From NCBI GenBank assembly GCA_003508835.1, contig PUFA01000556.1, forward strand, positions 132,225 to 196,224: a stretch of 64,000 nt of DNA, given 5' to 3'. The notes under the pieces are model-generated. The model had not been told where the DNA came from and ran no database searches. It saw only the letters and a list, made by a program, of their open reading frames with translations. The stretch's first letter is position 1. Each line of letters starts with the position of its first letter. Source of the stretch: Eonycteris spelaea. Taxonomy: Eukaryota > Chordata > Mammalia > Chiroptera > Pteropodidae. The translations under genes were made by a program, and so were the position numbers. Shown here in pieces: positions 24,620-36,851 of this stretch.

Positions 24620-25779
24620 GTAAGTTTATCAATGGTAGCATTTAATACTTCCTAGATATCTCTATACAGAATTAAAATTTAAATATACACACACGTTTGT
24701 ACATATATGTCATACATAAACTTTTCAAGCTAGAAAAATAATTAGAATTGTTTAATTTTCACCAAAAATATGTGAAGTATATAATGTATAAATCTTACTA
24801 TTATTCTCTGTGTAATAGCGATGTTTTCTTTGAGAATAAACCAGATGTACCATAATTTTATTTTTCACATGAGTGATTTTGTTTTCAAATGATAATTCTC
24901 CAAAAGGCTTGGAAACCTCATACCTGCCCTTTTTATACATGTGTGTGGCATATACAACTTGTATATGTAATTGTGTTTTAGGCTTTATATTTGATTATTG
25001 AAAAATGTAGCTAGTAGATACAGAGTAGTGGTTTTCTTAAAATTAATCAAAATTTAAACTATTGGAAAAATATCTAGAGGTTTGATTTTCCATTTTCCCC
25101 TTAAATGTGATTACAAAAAGGAAGCTGATGGAAAATTAAAGTTTAAGATAAAACATAGTTTAAAAGCTCTCCATTCCAGCTTTCTCCTGAAATAAGTCCT
25201 TAACTCTCCACCTATCTATTTAGTGGCTTTGACCATTGTATCTTGGCACTTTAATTGTTCACTAAATAGGAGAAAAAAAAGAAACAAGAAGAAATGTAAT
25301 TTATATTTTCCATTAGATAGTAACTGCAGTGTTTTTCAGAATGCCAGAATACAGAAAATAACTAGATTTGTTATAGTTTATGGTGATTTCTTGTATATTA
25401 TCCTATTGTAAATATGTAGGAATCCAAAAAGTGATATTAATTCATTGACATTGATACCTTTCTAAATTTATTTTGAAAAATATGAACTCTAGTAATTGGA
25501 TGAAATTTCTAAATTAAATTAGGTTCAGTTTTCAAATAAGTCCTGCCCTTGAAATTCTCTTTCACTATTGTGTGCATGACTGCTTGTGTTAATGTCTTAA
25601 TTTAGTCTTTTTGACATATCATGGATTTATATGCTGAAAATCTGCTACCTTGAAAGCACAGGTACTGGGCCAGTGTGCTTTAAAAGGCTTAAAAATACAA
25701 TACAAATTTATTTACGATAATGTTAATTAACCTAAAATTAAAAATAAATCTTAAATTCCCCAAAGTTTTTTTTTGTACT

Positions 25780-25965
25780 CTACGCTGCTCACTATATTAA
25801 TTTCTTTACATGTTATGCAATTTAATTACCATCACAGCCAAGCGAAGTAGATGGTGTTCTCCCAGTTTAACAAATGGGGAATATGAAGCATAGAGAATTA
25901 AATTAATTTTTTAACTTTACCCAGCTAGTGCTTATCTAACTTTAAATTTCACTTTATTTCATGTT
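25780..25965 (-). repeat. MIR SINE fragment
   Basis: Reverse MIR: TGTTATGCAATTTAATTACC, TTTAACAAATGGGGAATATG, AGCATAGAGAATTAAATTAA, TTACCCAGCTAGTGCTTATC. Confidence 0.6.
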
Positions 25966-26424
25966 TCTTTTTTTTTTCATTCCAAAATCTGAGGTCTTCC
26001 CAGAATGAAGAATATTTTAGAAATCACATAGGATTTACTAATATGCCACAATAAATTTTGATTGGGAACATAAGAAGCTAAATCTTATTTCCATAAACAG
26101 TGAATTGATTAGAAAGGCCTGCATTAAGAATTTACAGCTTAATAAAATAGTATTTCAAAGTGAGAATACTTTTTTCTTCTGCGTTAGATCCTCAGGTTTG
26201 GTGGCTTTTGAGAGTTAGAAACATCCGGGAATTTATTTATAGGATGTTTCTCTGCTACGGGCCAGGTTTAAATATTTTCTCATTTTTATTCATTTTAGCA
26301 TTTAAGGCTCTTTATAGTCAGATTTGATCTTCCCAATGCTACTTTCCATTTTTGATTTAAATGTATAATAGTACCATATATCTCTGTTTTACAGACATAC
26401 CTTTTCTTGTTTTTTAAAAAAATA

Positions 26425-27035
26425 ACTTTTAAATCGTGGTAAAAAAAAAACAAACAAAATTTGCCATCTTTACTATTTTAAGCATGTACTTCAATAGTGT
26501 TATTCATATTGTTGTACAACAGATCTCCAGAACTCTTTTGATCTTGCAAAACTGAAATTACACCCATTAGACAGTAACTCCCCATTTCTCCTCCCCTTAG
26601 TCCCTGGTAGCTACCATTCTACTTTGTCTTCATAAATTTGTGTATTCTAGGTACCTTATATAATTGAAATTATACAATATTTGTCTTTCCATGGCTGGCT
26701 TATTTCACTTAGCATAATGTCATCAAGGTTCATCCATTTTTTTATCATGTATTAGAATTTCTTTCCTTTCTAAGACTGAGTAATATTCCATTGTATGTAT
26801 TATGCCATATTCATTCATCTTTGATAAACTTTTAGGTTACTTCCACCTCTTATAATGCTTCTATGAACATGGATGTGCAAATATATCTTCAAGATTCTCT
26901 TTTTAGTTCTTTAGGATATATATCCAGAATTGGGATTGCTGGATCATATGGTAATTGTATTTTTAAGTTTTTGAGGAACTGCTATACTGTTTTCCATAAC
27001 AGGTGTACCATTTTACATTCCTACCAACTTCCTAT
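26425..27035 (-). repeat. L1 3' UTR, old, antisense to CHM
   Basis: Clear reverse complement of a common old L1 3' region: TTGTTGTACAACAGATCTCC, CTTGCAAAACTGAAATTACA, GGCTTATTTCACTTAGCATA, TTGGGATTGCTGGATCATAT. The T-rich left end with a short A run near 26440 marks its 3' side. Confidence 0.8.
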
Positions 27036-27054
27036 ACTTTGACTCGATGGGGGA

Positions 27055-27300
27055 TGTTGTGTATGGGTTCTTGAGCCAGAATTCCTGGGTTCAAATCCTG
27101 GTTTCTCCACTTACTTAAATATGTAAACTTTGACAAGTTATTTTATCTTTCTTTACTTCAGTTTTGTAATATAAAAAGGAATAATAATAGTACTTAGTTT
27201 ATAAGATTGTTTATAGGATTAAATGCAGTAATCTATGTAATGGTTTTATGACAGTGCCTGAAATATAGTAAACCCTCATTTAATGTTAATTTCTGTTATT
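27055..27300 (+). repeat. MIR SINE, near full length
   Basis: The best preserved MIR here: TTCTTGAGCCAGAATTCCTG, GGTTCAAATCCTGGTTTCTC, CCACTTACTTAAATATG, AATAATAATAGTACTTAG, ACAGTGCCTGAAATATAGTA. Confidence 0.9.
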
Positions 27301-27339
27301 CTAAATATACTGTTGCTACTATTACTACTAGATACAAAC

Positions 27340-27625
27340 AGTGAAGCCAGAAAAAGGAGTGACTAATCATGCCTTGGAGGTTAGGGGAAAGTGTCATAGA
27401 GATGACATATTTGAACTGAGTCTTGAAAGATGAGTAAGAATTTAATGAGGAGTTAGAGCATTCCAGAAAGAGGAAACAGATTGAAAGGGCATGGCATGCT
27501 AGGTGAATGGTGAGAGTGTTTAGTATGACTGAAAGGTTGACTATGTGAGTTGGATTAATGAGAGTTTGAGACCAGAAAGTAGACCTGAGCCATTTTGTGG
27601 AGGCCTGTATGCTGTGGTAGGGAGT
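27340..27625 (+). repeat. Old interspersed mammalian repeat, family not named
   Basis: Purine-rich sequence with TTGAACTGAGTCTTGAAAGA, GCATTCCAGAAAGAGGAAAC and GGAGGCCTGTATGCTGTGGT, a pattern I recognise as an old mammalian interspersed repeat but cannot name with confidence. The block at 46770-47460 looks like a later part of the same family. A 128-codon minus-strand open frame (27296-27682) spans it and has no protein features I recognise. Confidence 0.45.
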
Positions 27626-27639
27626 ATTGATTTTATCCT

Positions 27640-27930
27640 TAATAATTATCTTTAACATCTTTATGTCTTCCCTTAAATTCATGATCAGTCCTTCAGTATA
27701 TCCTGTCAGCTCTACTCTAAAACATAACCCAAATTTAATGAGTTTTCTCCATCTTTACCCTTCCTTCCAGTTAATTTCACTGTCATTTACCGTTAAACTA
27801 CTCCAAAACCCTCCTAATTGGTCTCTGTTTTCACTACTGCCCCCAGTATTTGGCTTCTTCCTCCTTTCTAACTGCATCACATATGCCTCTATCCTTGCTC
27901 ACTATGTTCTTCTATAGCTGTAATTATGCA
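27640..27930 (+). repeat. L2-like LINE fragment
   Basis: CT-rich sense sequence with TCAGTATATCCTGTCAGCTC, TTTACCGTTAAACTACTCCA and CTAATTGGTCTCTGTTTTCA, similar to L2 3' regions. A 96-codon + strand open frame lies inside it and is not interpreted as a gene. Confidence 0.5.
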
Positions 27931-29732
27931 CTGTATTTTATATTCTTAATATTATTTGTACTTTATTTTTCTATTTCTCCTTGATCTCTCTTGCTAGGTA
28001 TTTGTATATTATTAGTGTTTTCAAAGAACCAGCTTTTGCTTATTTCCTTCTGTAGTATTTTTTTTTCCTATGCAATTAATATCTCTGTTTATTATTTTCT
28101 TCTCCTTTCTTTGGCTTGAAATCACTCTTGTTCTTTTTCTAATTTCTTGAGTTAAATTCTTAATTCTAGCATTTAAGCCTTCTTTTAATAATTTATGATT
28201 CCATTTCCCTCTTAGGGATCACATTAGCTGTCTTCCATGAGTTTTTAATATTTTCTAATAGACATTATGATTTTTTAATTTATTGGTTATTTAGAATTAT
28301 GTTTTCATATTTCCAGATACATTTTTAAAATTTTGATATCTTAATTGAATTTATAATTTCCAGCACTCATGAGACAACATGAAAATGAGAAAGTGAAAAA
28401 AAGTTCTAGTGTGTCTCCTCTCTCTTCCTGCCTGTATCCCATCCTCCTTTTCTACCTGCATTCCCACCTTCTGGAAGCAGCTAGTGTTACCTTTTGTATG
28501 TCCTACAATATGCTATGCTGTAAAATAAGTTGCAGAAAAATATGTAAATTTTATTATGTGTACATTAGATGGCAGTATGGAAAAAGTTTTAAGATACAGA
28601 GGAGCTCCAAAACCAAGAATCTCTCGTGTTGCCTTTTTATTCCATACTCACCTCCTTCCTCTGCCTCTCATATTTCTAACCCCAGCAACCACTAATTTGT
28701 TTTTTAAGCTCTTTAATTTTGTCATTTTGAGAATGAAGCTGTATAGTAAGCAGCTTTTTTGGCATTTTTTTTCTCTTAGCATAATTCTCTTGGAGATTCA
28801 TCAAGGTTGTTGTACATATTAATAGTTTGTTCTTTTTTATTGCTGAGTAGTGTTCTATATTATATAGTTTAACCATTCACCCGTTGAAGGGCATTTGGGA
28901 TGATTCCAGATTTGGGCTATTAAAAATGAATTTGCCATGCGAATGATCATCTATAGATTTTTGTGTGTGTAAACTTGTTTTTATTTTGCTGAGATAAATG
29001 CTCAGGAATGCAATTACTGGGTCATACGGTAATGGCATGTTTAATGTTAAGAAATTGAAAACTATTTTCCAGAGTACCATTTATATTCCTACTAGCAGTG
29101 TAGAGGTAATGCAGTTTCTCTGCATCTTTGCCAGCATATGGTGTTGTCACTATTTTTTTGGGTTGGGGGCAATTCTGATTGGTGTGTAGTGATATCTATC
29201 TCGTGATTTTCATTCGTAATTTCCTAATGTCTAAAGACATTGAAGATTTTTCATGTTCTTATTTGCTATCTGTATATCCTCTTTAATAAAATGTTTTCAT
29301 ATCTTTAGTCTATTTTCTAATTGTATTGTTTGATTGAGTGATTTTCTCTCAGCATTTTGTCCTCTGGCTTCTTTTGTTGCTATTGAGAAATGATGTTCTT
29401 TTGTAAATGAATTCTTTACTTTCTGATTGCTTTAATAGTCTTCTGTTTGTCTTTATAGTTACACAGTTTTACTTTTATCTCTCTAGTTATTGATTTTATT
29501 TCTATTTATCCCTTAGAACTTGTTTTGCGTCTTGAAATCAAATGCCTTTTTTTTTGATGGGAAAATTCTCAGCTGTTTCTTCAAACATTAACTCTTATTC
29601 TTTCTTTTGGAAATTCTCTTATATATTGGACATTCTCTTTCTATTTTAATGCTTCTTAATGTCTCTTATATTTCTCATCTCTTTATCATTGATACTGCAT
29701 TCTAGGTAGTTTCTCACCTTTATCTAGTTCTG

Positions 29733-30105
29733 GGGTTACAGACTATGGCCCACAGGTCAGCTACTTTTAAAAATTTTATTTATTGGTGTGACATTAGGTA
29801 ATAATATGTTTCAAGTATACAATTTAATAATACATCATATTTATAAGTCAGACAAAAAGGTCGAGAACCATATGATTTTACTTATATGTGAGATATAAAA
29901 CTGAAAGCAACAAATGAACAAGACAAACAGCTACTTGTTTTTGTAAAGTCTCATTAGACTACAACAGTGCGTATTTATACATATACTATTTACATGTTGA
30001 CTAGCTGCTTTCACACTAAAAGGTCGAGTTAAGTAACCGCAACAAAAACTATGTGGCCTGCAAAACCTAAAAATTTACTATCTGGCTCTTTATAGAAGAC
30101 ATTTG
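29733..30105 (+). mobile_element. hAT-type non-autonomous DNA transposon, itself interrupted
   Basis: Left part GTTACAGACTATGGCCCACA and right part GTGGCCTGCAAAACCTAAAA with TACTATCTGGCTCTTTATAG belong to the same family as the complete copy at 36852-37054. A 161-bp L1-derived insert (29767-29927) splits the element. Terminal bases are worn and I could not define an 8-bp target duplication. Confidence 0.65.
29767..29927 (-). mobile_element. 161-bp twin-primed (5'-inverted) young L1 insertion
   Basis: Flanked by a 9-bp direct repeat CAGCTACTT at 29758-29766 and 29928-29936. The left half (to about 29845) is an antisense young L1 3' end with TTATTGGTGTGACATTAGG and GTTTCAAGTATACAATTTAA. The right half flips orientation and reads as sense L1 3' sequence (AACCATATGATTTTACTTAT, AGCAACAAATGAACAAGAC). 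The inversion between target duplications is the classic product of twin priming. Confidence 0.75.
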
Positions 30106-30509
30106 CAGATCTATTTTCTAGTTTGTTAATTCTGTTTTCAGATATGTCTAATTTTCTATTTGACCTAGCTGTCTTTTTTTTTTTTTTAATTGACTTTTAT
30201 TTCTAGAACTTCTGTTTGGTCATTTTTTAAAAATGCCATGTTCCTTTTTTGTATTTCAGTTTTTTTTTTTTTTTCCGAACATGTATTTATCACATACTTC
30301 TATTATGTAAAATTATTGGAGGTTTACTACTACTGTTGTTTTCTCTCTAGCTTCAGGGTCAGTATTTATTTATTTTTTTCCTAAATATTGAATTTTGAAT
30401 TTTGTTAAGTGGGGCTTTATTGTGCAAATCCTGTGCGACCTGGTTAAGGGGGTACGTTTCTCCTAAATAGTTTTGTGTTTCCTTTTGCCTGTCATCCATT
30501 GCTACTACT

Positions 30510-31005
30510 GACTGCGTTAGTTTCACATTGCTGATGTAACAAATCACTACAAATGTATTAGTTTAAAAACAGCACAATTTCATTCTTTTTTAGTTCTGCA
30601 GGTCTGAAGTACAAAACGAATCTTATGGGGCTGAAATCAAGGTGCAGGCAGGCAGTCTGCATTCCTTTTGGAGGTATCAGGGGAGAATCTGTCTCTGTCT
30701 TTTCCAGCTTTGAGAGGCCACCTGCATTCCTTGGCTTTCAGGCTCTTCTTCCATCTTTACGCACTTCACTTCAACCTCTGTTGTGCCATCTCATTTTTCT
30801 GCCTTTGATGTTCTTGCCTCCCTCTTCTAATGAAACTTGTGTTTACATTGAGGCCCACCTGGATAATCTAGGGTGGTATTCTCATCTCATGATCCTTAAT
30901 TTATTCAAAGATTTTTTTTTTTGTCATGTAAGGTAACATTCACAGCTTCTGGTCATTAGGACATGGACAACCTTGCAGAACCATTATTTTGTCTACAACA
31001 CTGGC
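30510..31005 (-). mobile_element. MLT1-type MaLR LTR
   Basis: Reverse-oriented MaLR/MLT1-like solo LTR: GTTTCACATTGCTGATGTAA, AGTTCTGCAGGTCTGAAGTA, ATCAAGGTGCAGGCAGGCAG, CACCTGGATAATCTAGGGTG, TAAGGTAACATTCACAGCTT. No internal retroviral genes are adjacent. A 103-codon + strand open frame (30625-30936) lies inside it and is not a gene. Confidence 0.65.
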
Positions 31006-31089
31006 CCAAAGCAATTTTATATTAATTTCTTAGTTTGAAGGCGTCTGGTTTATACAGGTATTATATACATTAAAGTACCATAATCACCT

Positions 31090-31540
31090 GTGCTTCAGGT
31101 TTGCAGTTGTAAATTCTCAAAGAAATTTCTCCTCTCTACAACCTGTTTCAGCAGCATCCCACCATTACCTTCTCTGAATATACAGTATTCTCAAATCTTT
31201 GTGCCTTTTTTCATGCCGGACCCAATTCTATGTGAAGAATTCTTACTCCTTCTTCAAGACATAGCCAAATACTGCTTTTTAGTAAAGTCTTCCTTGATAA
31301 TCCCAGGAGTATCACTTTTTCTTTTTGTCTGTACTTTGAATTATTCTGAATATTTTTATAATGTAACATTTTTTCGCACAGTATAATAATTGCTTATAGA
31401 TCTGTTGGCCCTGTTAGACTCTTGGAGACTGAGGATCATGTCTTAGTCATCTTTATATCCCCAGTGTCTAAGGGGCCTGGTGTATAACAGTCCCTAAATA
31501 TTTGAGAAATATATAAATGTTAAGTGATGGAATTTAGTAT
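31090..31540 (+). repeat. L2 LINE 3' end
   Basis: Clear sense L2 3' end: CTCCTTCTTCAAGACATAGC, AAGTCTTCCTTGATAATCCC, GACTCTTGGAGACTGAGGAT, ATATCCCCAGTGTCTAAGG, then CCCTAAATATTTGAGAAATA. A 98-codon open frame in it is not a gene. Confidence 0.85.
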
Positions 31541-31844
31541 TGCCTCATACTTGCTCAATGCAGCATTGGTCCTTACTGATCTACAGATGGTAAATTTATT
31601 GTAGTTTAGAAGGGAGTCTTCTGTTTATGAGAAAGTTGAGATTTTCCTATTGTCAAATAAGCAGATGACTGGGACCAAAACTCAGATTTTCTTATTCTTG
31701 TTCCAAACATTTTTGTTGATTGGATAATATATTTTTCTTAACTCAGTATATCCAAATATTATTATTTCAACATGTAGTTAATATAAAAGTTAATGAGATA
31801 TTTTACTTTTTAATACTAAGTCTTTTATGAATATGGTGTTTGTT

Positions 31845-34800
31845 ATGTTTAAATATTATTTTATTTTCAAATACAGTTGGCATACAATATTATATTAGTT
31901 TCAAGTGCACACCATGCTGATTAGACATTTATATAACTTACAAAGTGATCAACCCAAAAAATCTAGTAACCATGTGACACTATACAGTTATTACAATATT
32001 ATATACTATATTTCTTATGCTATACTTTATATCCCCATATTTTGTGACTACCAATTTGTACTTCTTAATCTCTACCCTTTGTCACTCCACACCTGACCTT
32101 CCATCTGGCAAACCATCAAAATGTTCTCTGTATCTATGTTTGTTTCTGTTTAAGTTGTTTGTTTCTTTTGTTCTTTAGATTCTACATGGAGGGAAATCAA
32201 ATGGCATTTGTCTTTCTCTGTCTGACTTACTCCACTCAGCACAATACCTGCCAGGTCCATCCATGTTGTTGCAGATTTGCAAGCTTTCATTTTTTATGGC
32301 TGAGTAGTAGTATCCCATTGTATATGTGTACCACTTCTTCGTTATTTATTCATCCATTGATGGACATCCAGGTAGCCTTTATATCTTAACTATTGTAAAG
32401 CTGCAGTGAACATAAGAATTCATATGTTTTATTTTTTTTTAAATAGTATTTGTTTTTTTTTTCAGATAGATACGCAGAAGTGGGGTTACTGGGTCCTTCT
32501 TTGTCTCTCATTATAGCTTTTATTTTAACGTCTGTTATATCTAGTATTAGTGTTGCTACCCCAGCTTTGTTTGTTTCCATTTTTATGAAATACCTCTTTC
32601 CATCCCTTTTCTTTCAGTCTGTGCACGTCCTGAAATCAGAAGTGAATCTCTTGTAGGCAGCATATGTAAGGGTCTTGTTTTCCTACCCATTTATCTACCC
32701 TATCTTTTGAATGAAACATTTAATCCATTTACATTTAAAGTAATTGTTGATAGATATGTAGTTATTGCCATTTATTATTCATATTTTTGATCTTCATTTC
32801 TTTCTCTTTAAAAAAGTCTCTTTTAACATTTCCTTTAACATTGGTTTGGTGGTGTTGAACTCCTTTAGCTTTTGTTGTCTAAGAAGCTCTTTCTCTGTCC
32901 TGCTTTACTTGGTAGCTTTGCTGGGTAGAGTAATCGTCATTGTAGGCCCTTGCTTTTCATCCCTTTGAATATTTCCTGCCAATCCCTTTTGGCCTGCAAA
33001 GTTTCTTTTGAGAAATCAGCCGACAGTCTTATGGGAGCTCCCTTGTAGGTAACTGACTGTGTTTTTCTTGCTGCTTTTATGATTCTCTCTTTGTCTTTAA
33101 CCTTTGACATTTTAATTATGATGTGTCTTGGCATGGGCCTCTTTGGATTCATCTTTTGGAGTTTGCACTTCCCGGGCTTGTATGTCTGCTTCCTTCACCA
33201 GGTTATGGAAGTTTTCCATCATTATTTCTTCATATAGGTTTTCAACTCCTTGCTGTCTCTCTTCTTCATCTGGTACCCCTATGATGTAAATGTTGGTATG
33301 CTTGATTTTGTCCCAGAGGCTCCTTAAAGTATCCTCATTTATCTAGATTCTTTGTTCTTTTTGCTGTTCTGATTGGGTTTTTCTGCTACCTTTTTAATCA
33401 GGATTCCCAATCCCCTGGTCCGTGGACTGGGAACTGGCCTCACAGCAGGACGTGAACAGCGGGTGAGCAAGAGAAGCTTCTTCTGTATTGCAGCCACCCC
33501 TCAGCACTAGCATCACCACCTCAGCTCCAACTCAGCTCATCAGGCATTAGATTCTCATAGGAGCACTGGTCCTGGTGCTAAAAAGTTGGGGGCCACTGTT
33601 CTAAATCACTGATTCAGTCCTTTGCTTCATCTAATCTCCTCTTGATTCCCTCTAATATATTCTTCATTCCACTTATTATATTCTATATTTCTGACTGGTT
33701 CTTTGTTATGTTTTCTACCTCTATTTTGTGTTTTGTATCTCTTTGTTAAAGTTCTCACTGAGTTCATTTACTCTTCTAAGTTCATTGAGCTTCTTAATAA
33801 CTAATGTTTTGAACTCTGCATCTGGTAGATTGTCTCCATTTTGTTTGTTTTTTTTAATGGAGCTTTCTTCTGTTCTTTCATTTGGGACATGTTTCTTTGT
33901 TTTCCCATTTTAGCTGCCTACTTGTGTTTGGTTTTATGTATTAGGTAGGGCTGCTATGTCTCCTGGTCTTAATAGAGTGACCTTATGTAGTAGGTGTGCT
34001 GTGGGGCCCAGTGGCACAGTTTTCCTTGGTCACCTGAGCTGGGTGCTCAAAGGTATGTCCCTTGAATGTATCATGTGTGCCCTTCTCTTACAGTTGAGCC
34101 TTGGTTGCTATTTGCACACCAGTGGGAGGGATTGACACCTAGGCTGATTGGTTGTGAGGACTGGCTGAGGAGCAGGGTTTGCTCTAGCTGGACTCTGCTG
34201 CCTGCCCAGGCTGCCCTATGGGTGTGTTGGCCTCAGATGCAACCATGGGTATTCCTCCAGCTTGGTCTGAAGTCAGCCACCAAGAGTATTGGCCCTGGGG
34301 CCTCCTGGGAGGGGCCCTATTGCAGACCAAGTTCAGCCTAAGCCTGTGCCCTTCCCAGTGCCACACAGCATGAGCCACCAAACAATTTGCAGATGGTTGC
34401 CACCCACACTAAGCTTAATGGTGCCTAGAGAGGCTAAGCCACAAACAGAGGCTGGCTGCTACTAGTGCTGGGCTTGGACTGCTCATCAAGAGGTACAGGG
34501 TATTCTGTGGACAGATGCTGCTTGTTTGGGTTTTGTGAAACTTTGAGAGATTTCAGGAAAGTCCACAGTGTGAGCCAAGACAGGACATTTGTATGTAAGG
34601 GCTTCTGAAAGTGCCTTGTGTGGGCCAGCAAGTTGGGAGGGCCGGAGTTTTCAAGTAATTACCAGAGTCGGGTGACCAGCCTTAGCCAGCTTGATGGAGA
34701 CTCAGATATGGCAGCTGCCTGCATCTGTATGCCTGGAATAGAGGGCTCAATAAAGAAACAATGGCTTCTACAGCACTTCCTTCTGGGGGAAAGCTGCCCC

Positions 34801-35315
34801 TTCAACTCTTAACTCTCAAGCCAGACAACTCAGTTCCTCCTCATATGTCCCTGGCACTTTTAGAGTAGCTGCCCTAGCATTGGCGTTGAGAGCAGTGAGT
34901 CCATAGGCAAGTAAATCTGTGCACAGGCCCCATAAGAGGGTCCAGCTGCCTTCAGTCTCACCACTTACAATCTGTGCTGTTTTCACAGCAAGAAGCTGTG
35001 GAAACTTACCTTCTCAACATTGGAACACCAGGCTGGGTTTGGGACCCCTCACTCCTCAGGGAGGACCTTCTCAGCCACAATGTTGCTCCTGATCTTTAAC
35101 TGCTACATGCAGCTGTAGGACCAGCCTACTCCATGTCTCTGCCCCTCCTATCAGTCTTGAGGTAGCTTCTTCTGTATATCCTTGGTTTCAGACTTTCTCT
35201 TCAGTTAGACTTTAGGTGATTCTCAATGACAGTTGTTCTGGCAGTTTACTTGTAATTTTGATGTGGTCATGAGAGGAAGCAAGCACAGTATTACCACTCC
35301 ACCATCTTGACCAGA
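31845..35315 (-). mobile_element. HAL1-type (ORF1-only L1 derivative), copy A
   Basis: On the minus strand: 5' end near 35315 (CTGGTCAAGATGGTGGAGTG), a ~1.4-kb 5' UTR, ORF1 from an ATG near 33839 down to about 32840, then a short ORF2 endonuclease remnant to about 32496. There it jumps to the L1 3' UTR (+ strand GGGTTACTGGG at about 32484-32494, then CTTCTTTGTCTCTC), which ends at about 31850. RT is absent. A stretch of the ORF1p C-terminal domain can be read on the minus strand at 32937-33152 (LSADFSKETLQAKRDW). Its ORF2-deletion junction differs from that of copies B and C. A hAT element splits it at 33398-33598. Coding capacity is destroyed. Confidence 0.7.
33398..33598 (+). mobile_element. 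hAT-like MITE, 201 bp, inserted in HAL1 copy A
   Basis: Starts CAGGATTCCCAATCCCCTGG and ends GTTGGGGGCCACTG, giving short imperfect terminal inverted repeats with CAG/CTG ends. Flanking 8-mers TTTTTAAT (33390-33397) and TTCTAAAT (33599-33606) match at 6 of 8 positions, consistent with a hAT target duplication. A second copy lies at 62843-63067. Internal landmarks: GTCCGTGGACTGGGAACTGG and AGATTCTCATAGGAGCACTG. I recognise the family as a common mammalian hAT-like repeat but do not name it. Confidence 0.75.
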
Positions 35316-35594
35316 CGTCCTCCTATTCCAAACATTTCTTTTTGAAATATACCACATTAACTTCGTTGTTGCTGATGACTTGAACTATTCCAACTAATTC
35401 TAATTTGTAAATACAGTACGAAATCATTACCTTGTATTTTTGCTTATTTCTCAATTAAGTTCTCTTGAAGGGGTTAGAACAATGCTTGTCAAACTACAGT
35501 GGTATTCTAGCAGTTCGTGGGTGGTGTTAGAATGTGAAGTCCAAGGATAAACAGTGGAGCAACTGCCTCTAATGTAAATTTATAAAGTATTATA

Positions 35595-36385
35595 ATGCAT
35601 TAAATGCATTAAAACAAATTTTTTGAACAAATTTTAGACTTACAGTAAAGTTATAAAATTAGTACAGAAAGTTTCTGTATATACTTTATTCATCTTCCCC
35701 TAATGCTAATACCTTATGTAACCATAGTACAATGACAAAACTCAGAAATTAATATCGGTGTAGTACTAACCACTAAACTATAGACCCAATTTGTATTTAA
35801 CTAATTTTTTTCATTAATATTCTTTTCCTGTTTCAGAATCTGGTTCAGGATCTCACGTTGCATTTAGTTGTTAATAGTCTCAAAATTATCTTCTCCAAGG
35901 TACACTGATGTTTTGCCTAATGGTAATTTTTAAATTTTCTTCTTCCTTCCACTTTTATTTATTTTTTTGCAGTTCTTCTGTAAAGAAGAACTTTTTCATC
36001 TCCCCACTCATTTTATTTAGTTATTTATTATCAGTATGGGTTCTTGGATATTTATTTTATCCTGCGGGTTGTAATCTAATTCTCCATTGTTTATTTTGGT
36101 TGCTCATATTGTTCCAGCTTTGATGATTGTGAGTTCTTTTTAGAATGTTCTTATGTCTCTGTGAAATGTCCCATTCTTGTTTGATCACTTTCTTACTTTC
36201 CAACACTACAAAATTTTCAGATTCATTCTTGTATTTACTCCTCTAGCCCTAGAATCAACCCCTTATCCAGGAGCCCTCTCTCCATGTATTTTGCAAATGG
36301 TATTTAGAAACCAGGTTCTGAGTACCAGGTGTGCTCATTCCATTGCAATTGTTATTTCTTGGTACATAGGTGCTCAGTAAATAAA
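35595..36385 (-). repeat. Old L1 3' UTR, antisense
   Basis: Reverse of an old L1 3' region: TTTAGACTTACAGTAAAGTT, CAGAATCTGGTTCAGGATCT, AATGTCCCATTCTTGTTTGA, CTCTAGCCCTAGAATCAACC, AGAAACCAGGTTCTGAGTAC. Confidence 0.7.
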
Positions 36386-36851
36386 TTTCGGGGGTAAATG
36401 GCTCAATGTAAGGGTATATGAATTGTGGAACAAGTCAGGACCTTCCATCATTCATGATGGTGGTCAGAAAATATAACCGGGCCTTCTCCCATATGGGAGA
36501 TTTGAGATAAAGTAATTAACTCTGCAATTCATTCACCATTCACTGGGACAATAACAGCACATATCCTAGCTTCATCTTGGCAATATGAAGAACCTTGTTT
36601 CTGTCACCTAGCAGAGCACGTCTGTGCATAGACATTTTATAAATCCAGTTGTTGATAATGTAGGTTTGGGAGAGCTTGCTTTTTTTGTCTTTCGAAGGAT
36701 AAGAAAGTTTCCATAAAACATGTTTGGTTTGTTTTTCAGTTTTTCCATTTTTTAAAAAAAATAATTTTTTCAGTCATGGTGAATGAAAGCTGCCTCACTA
36801 TTACTTTTCTTTAAACTATGCTAATAGTTATAGTCAGGATTATACTCCAGA

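Larger units (their letters stand above)
27960..30400 (-). repeat. Composite old L1: ORF2 piece, 3' region, then ORF1/5' piece, antisense
   Basis: Three old L1 parts share one orientation. Bases 27960-28345 match ORF2 between EN and RT (TCAAAGAACCAGCTTTTGCT). Bases 28365-29345 match the 3' end of ORF2 and 3' UTR (TTTATTGCTGAGTAGTGTTC, GCAATTACTGGGTCATACGG). Bases 29345-30400 resemble the ORF1 and 5' side (TCTCAGCTGTTTCTTCAAAC, TTTCTAGAACTTCTGTTTGG). A 3' region joined directly to ORF1-side sequence without ORF2 could be an ancient HAL1, or two neighbouring insertions. A hAT element interrupts it at 29733-30105. Confidence 0.55.

Noticed and set aside
27296..27682. 128-codon minus-strand open frame
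   Set aside because: Spans an old interspersed repeat and flanks; no domain, signal or splice context recognisable.
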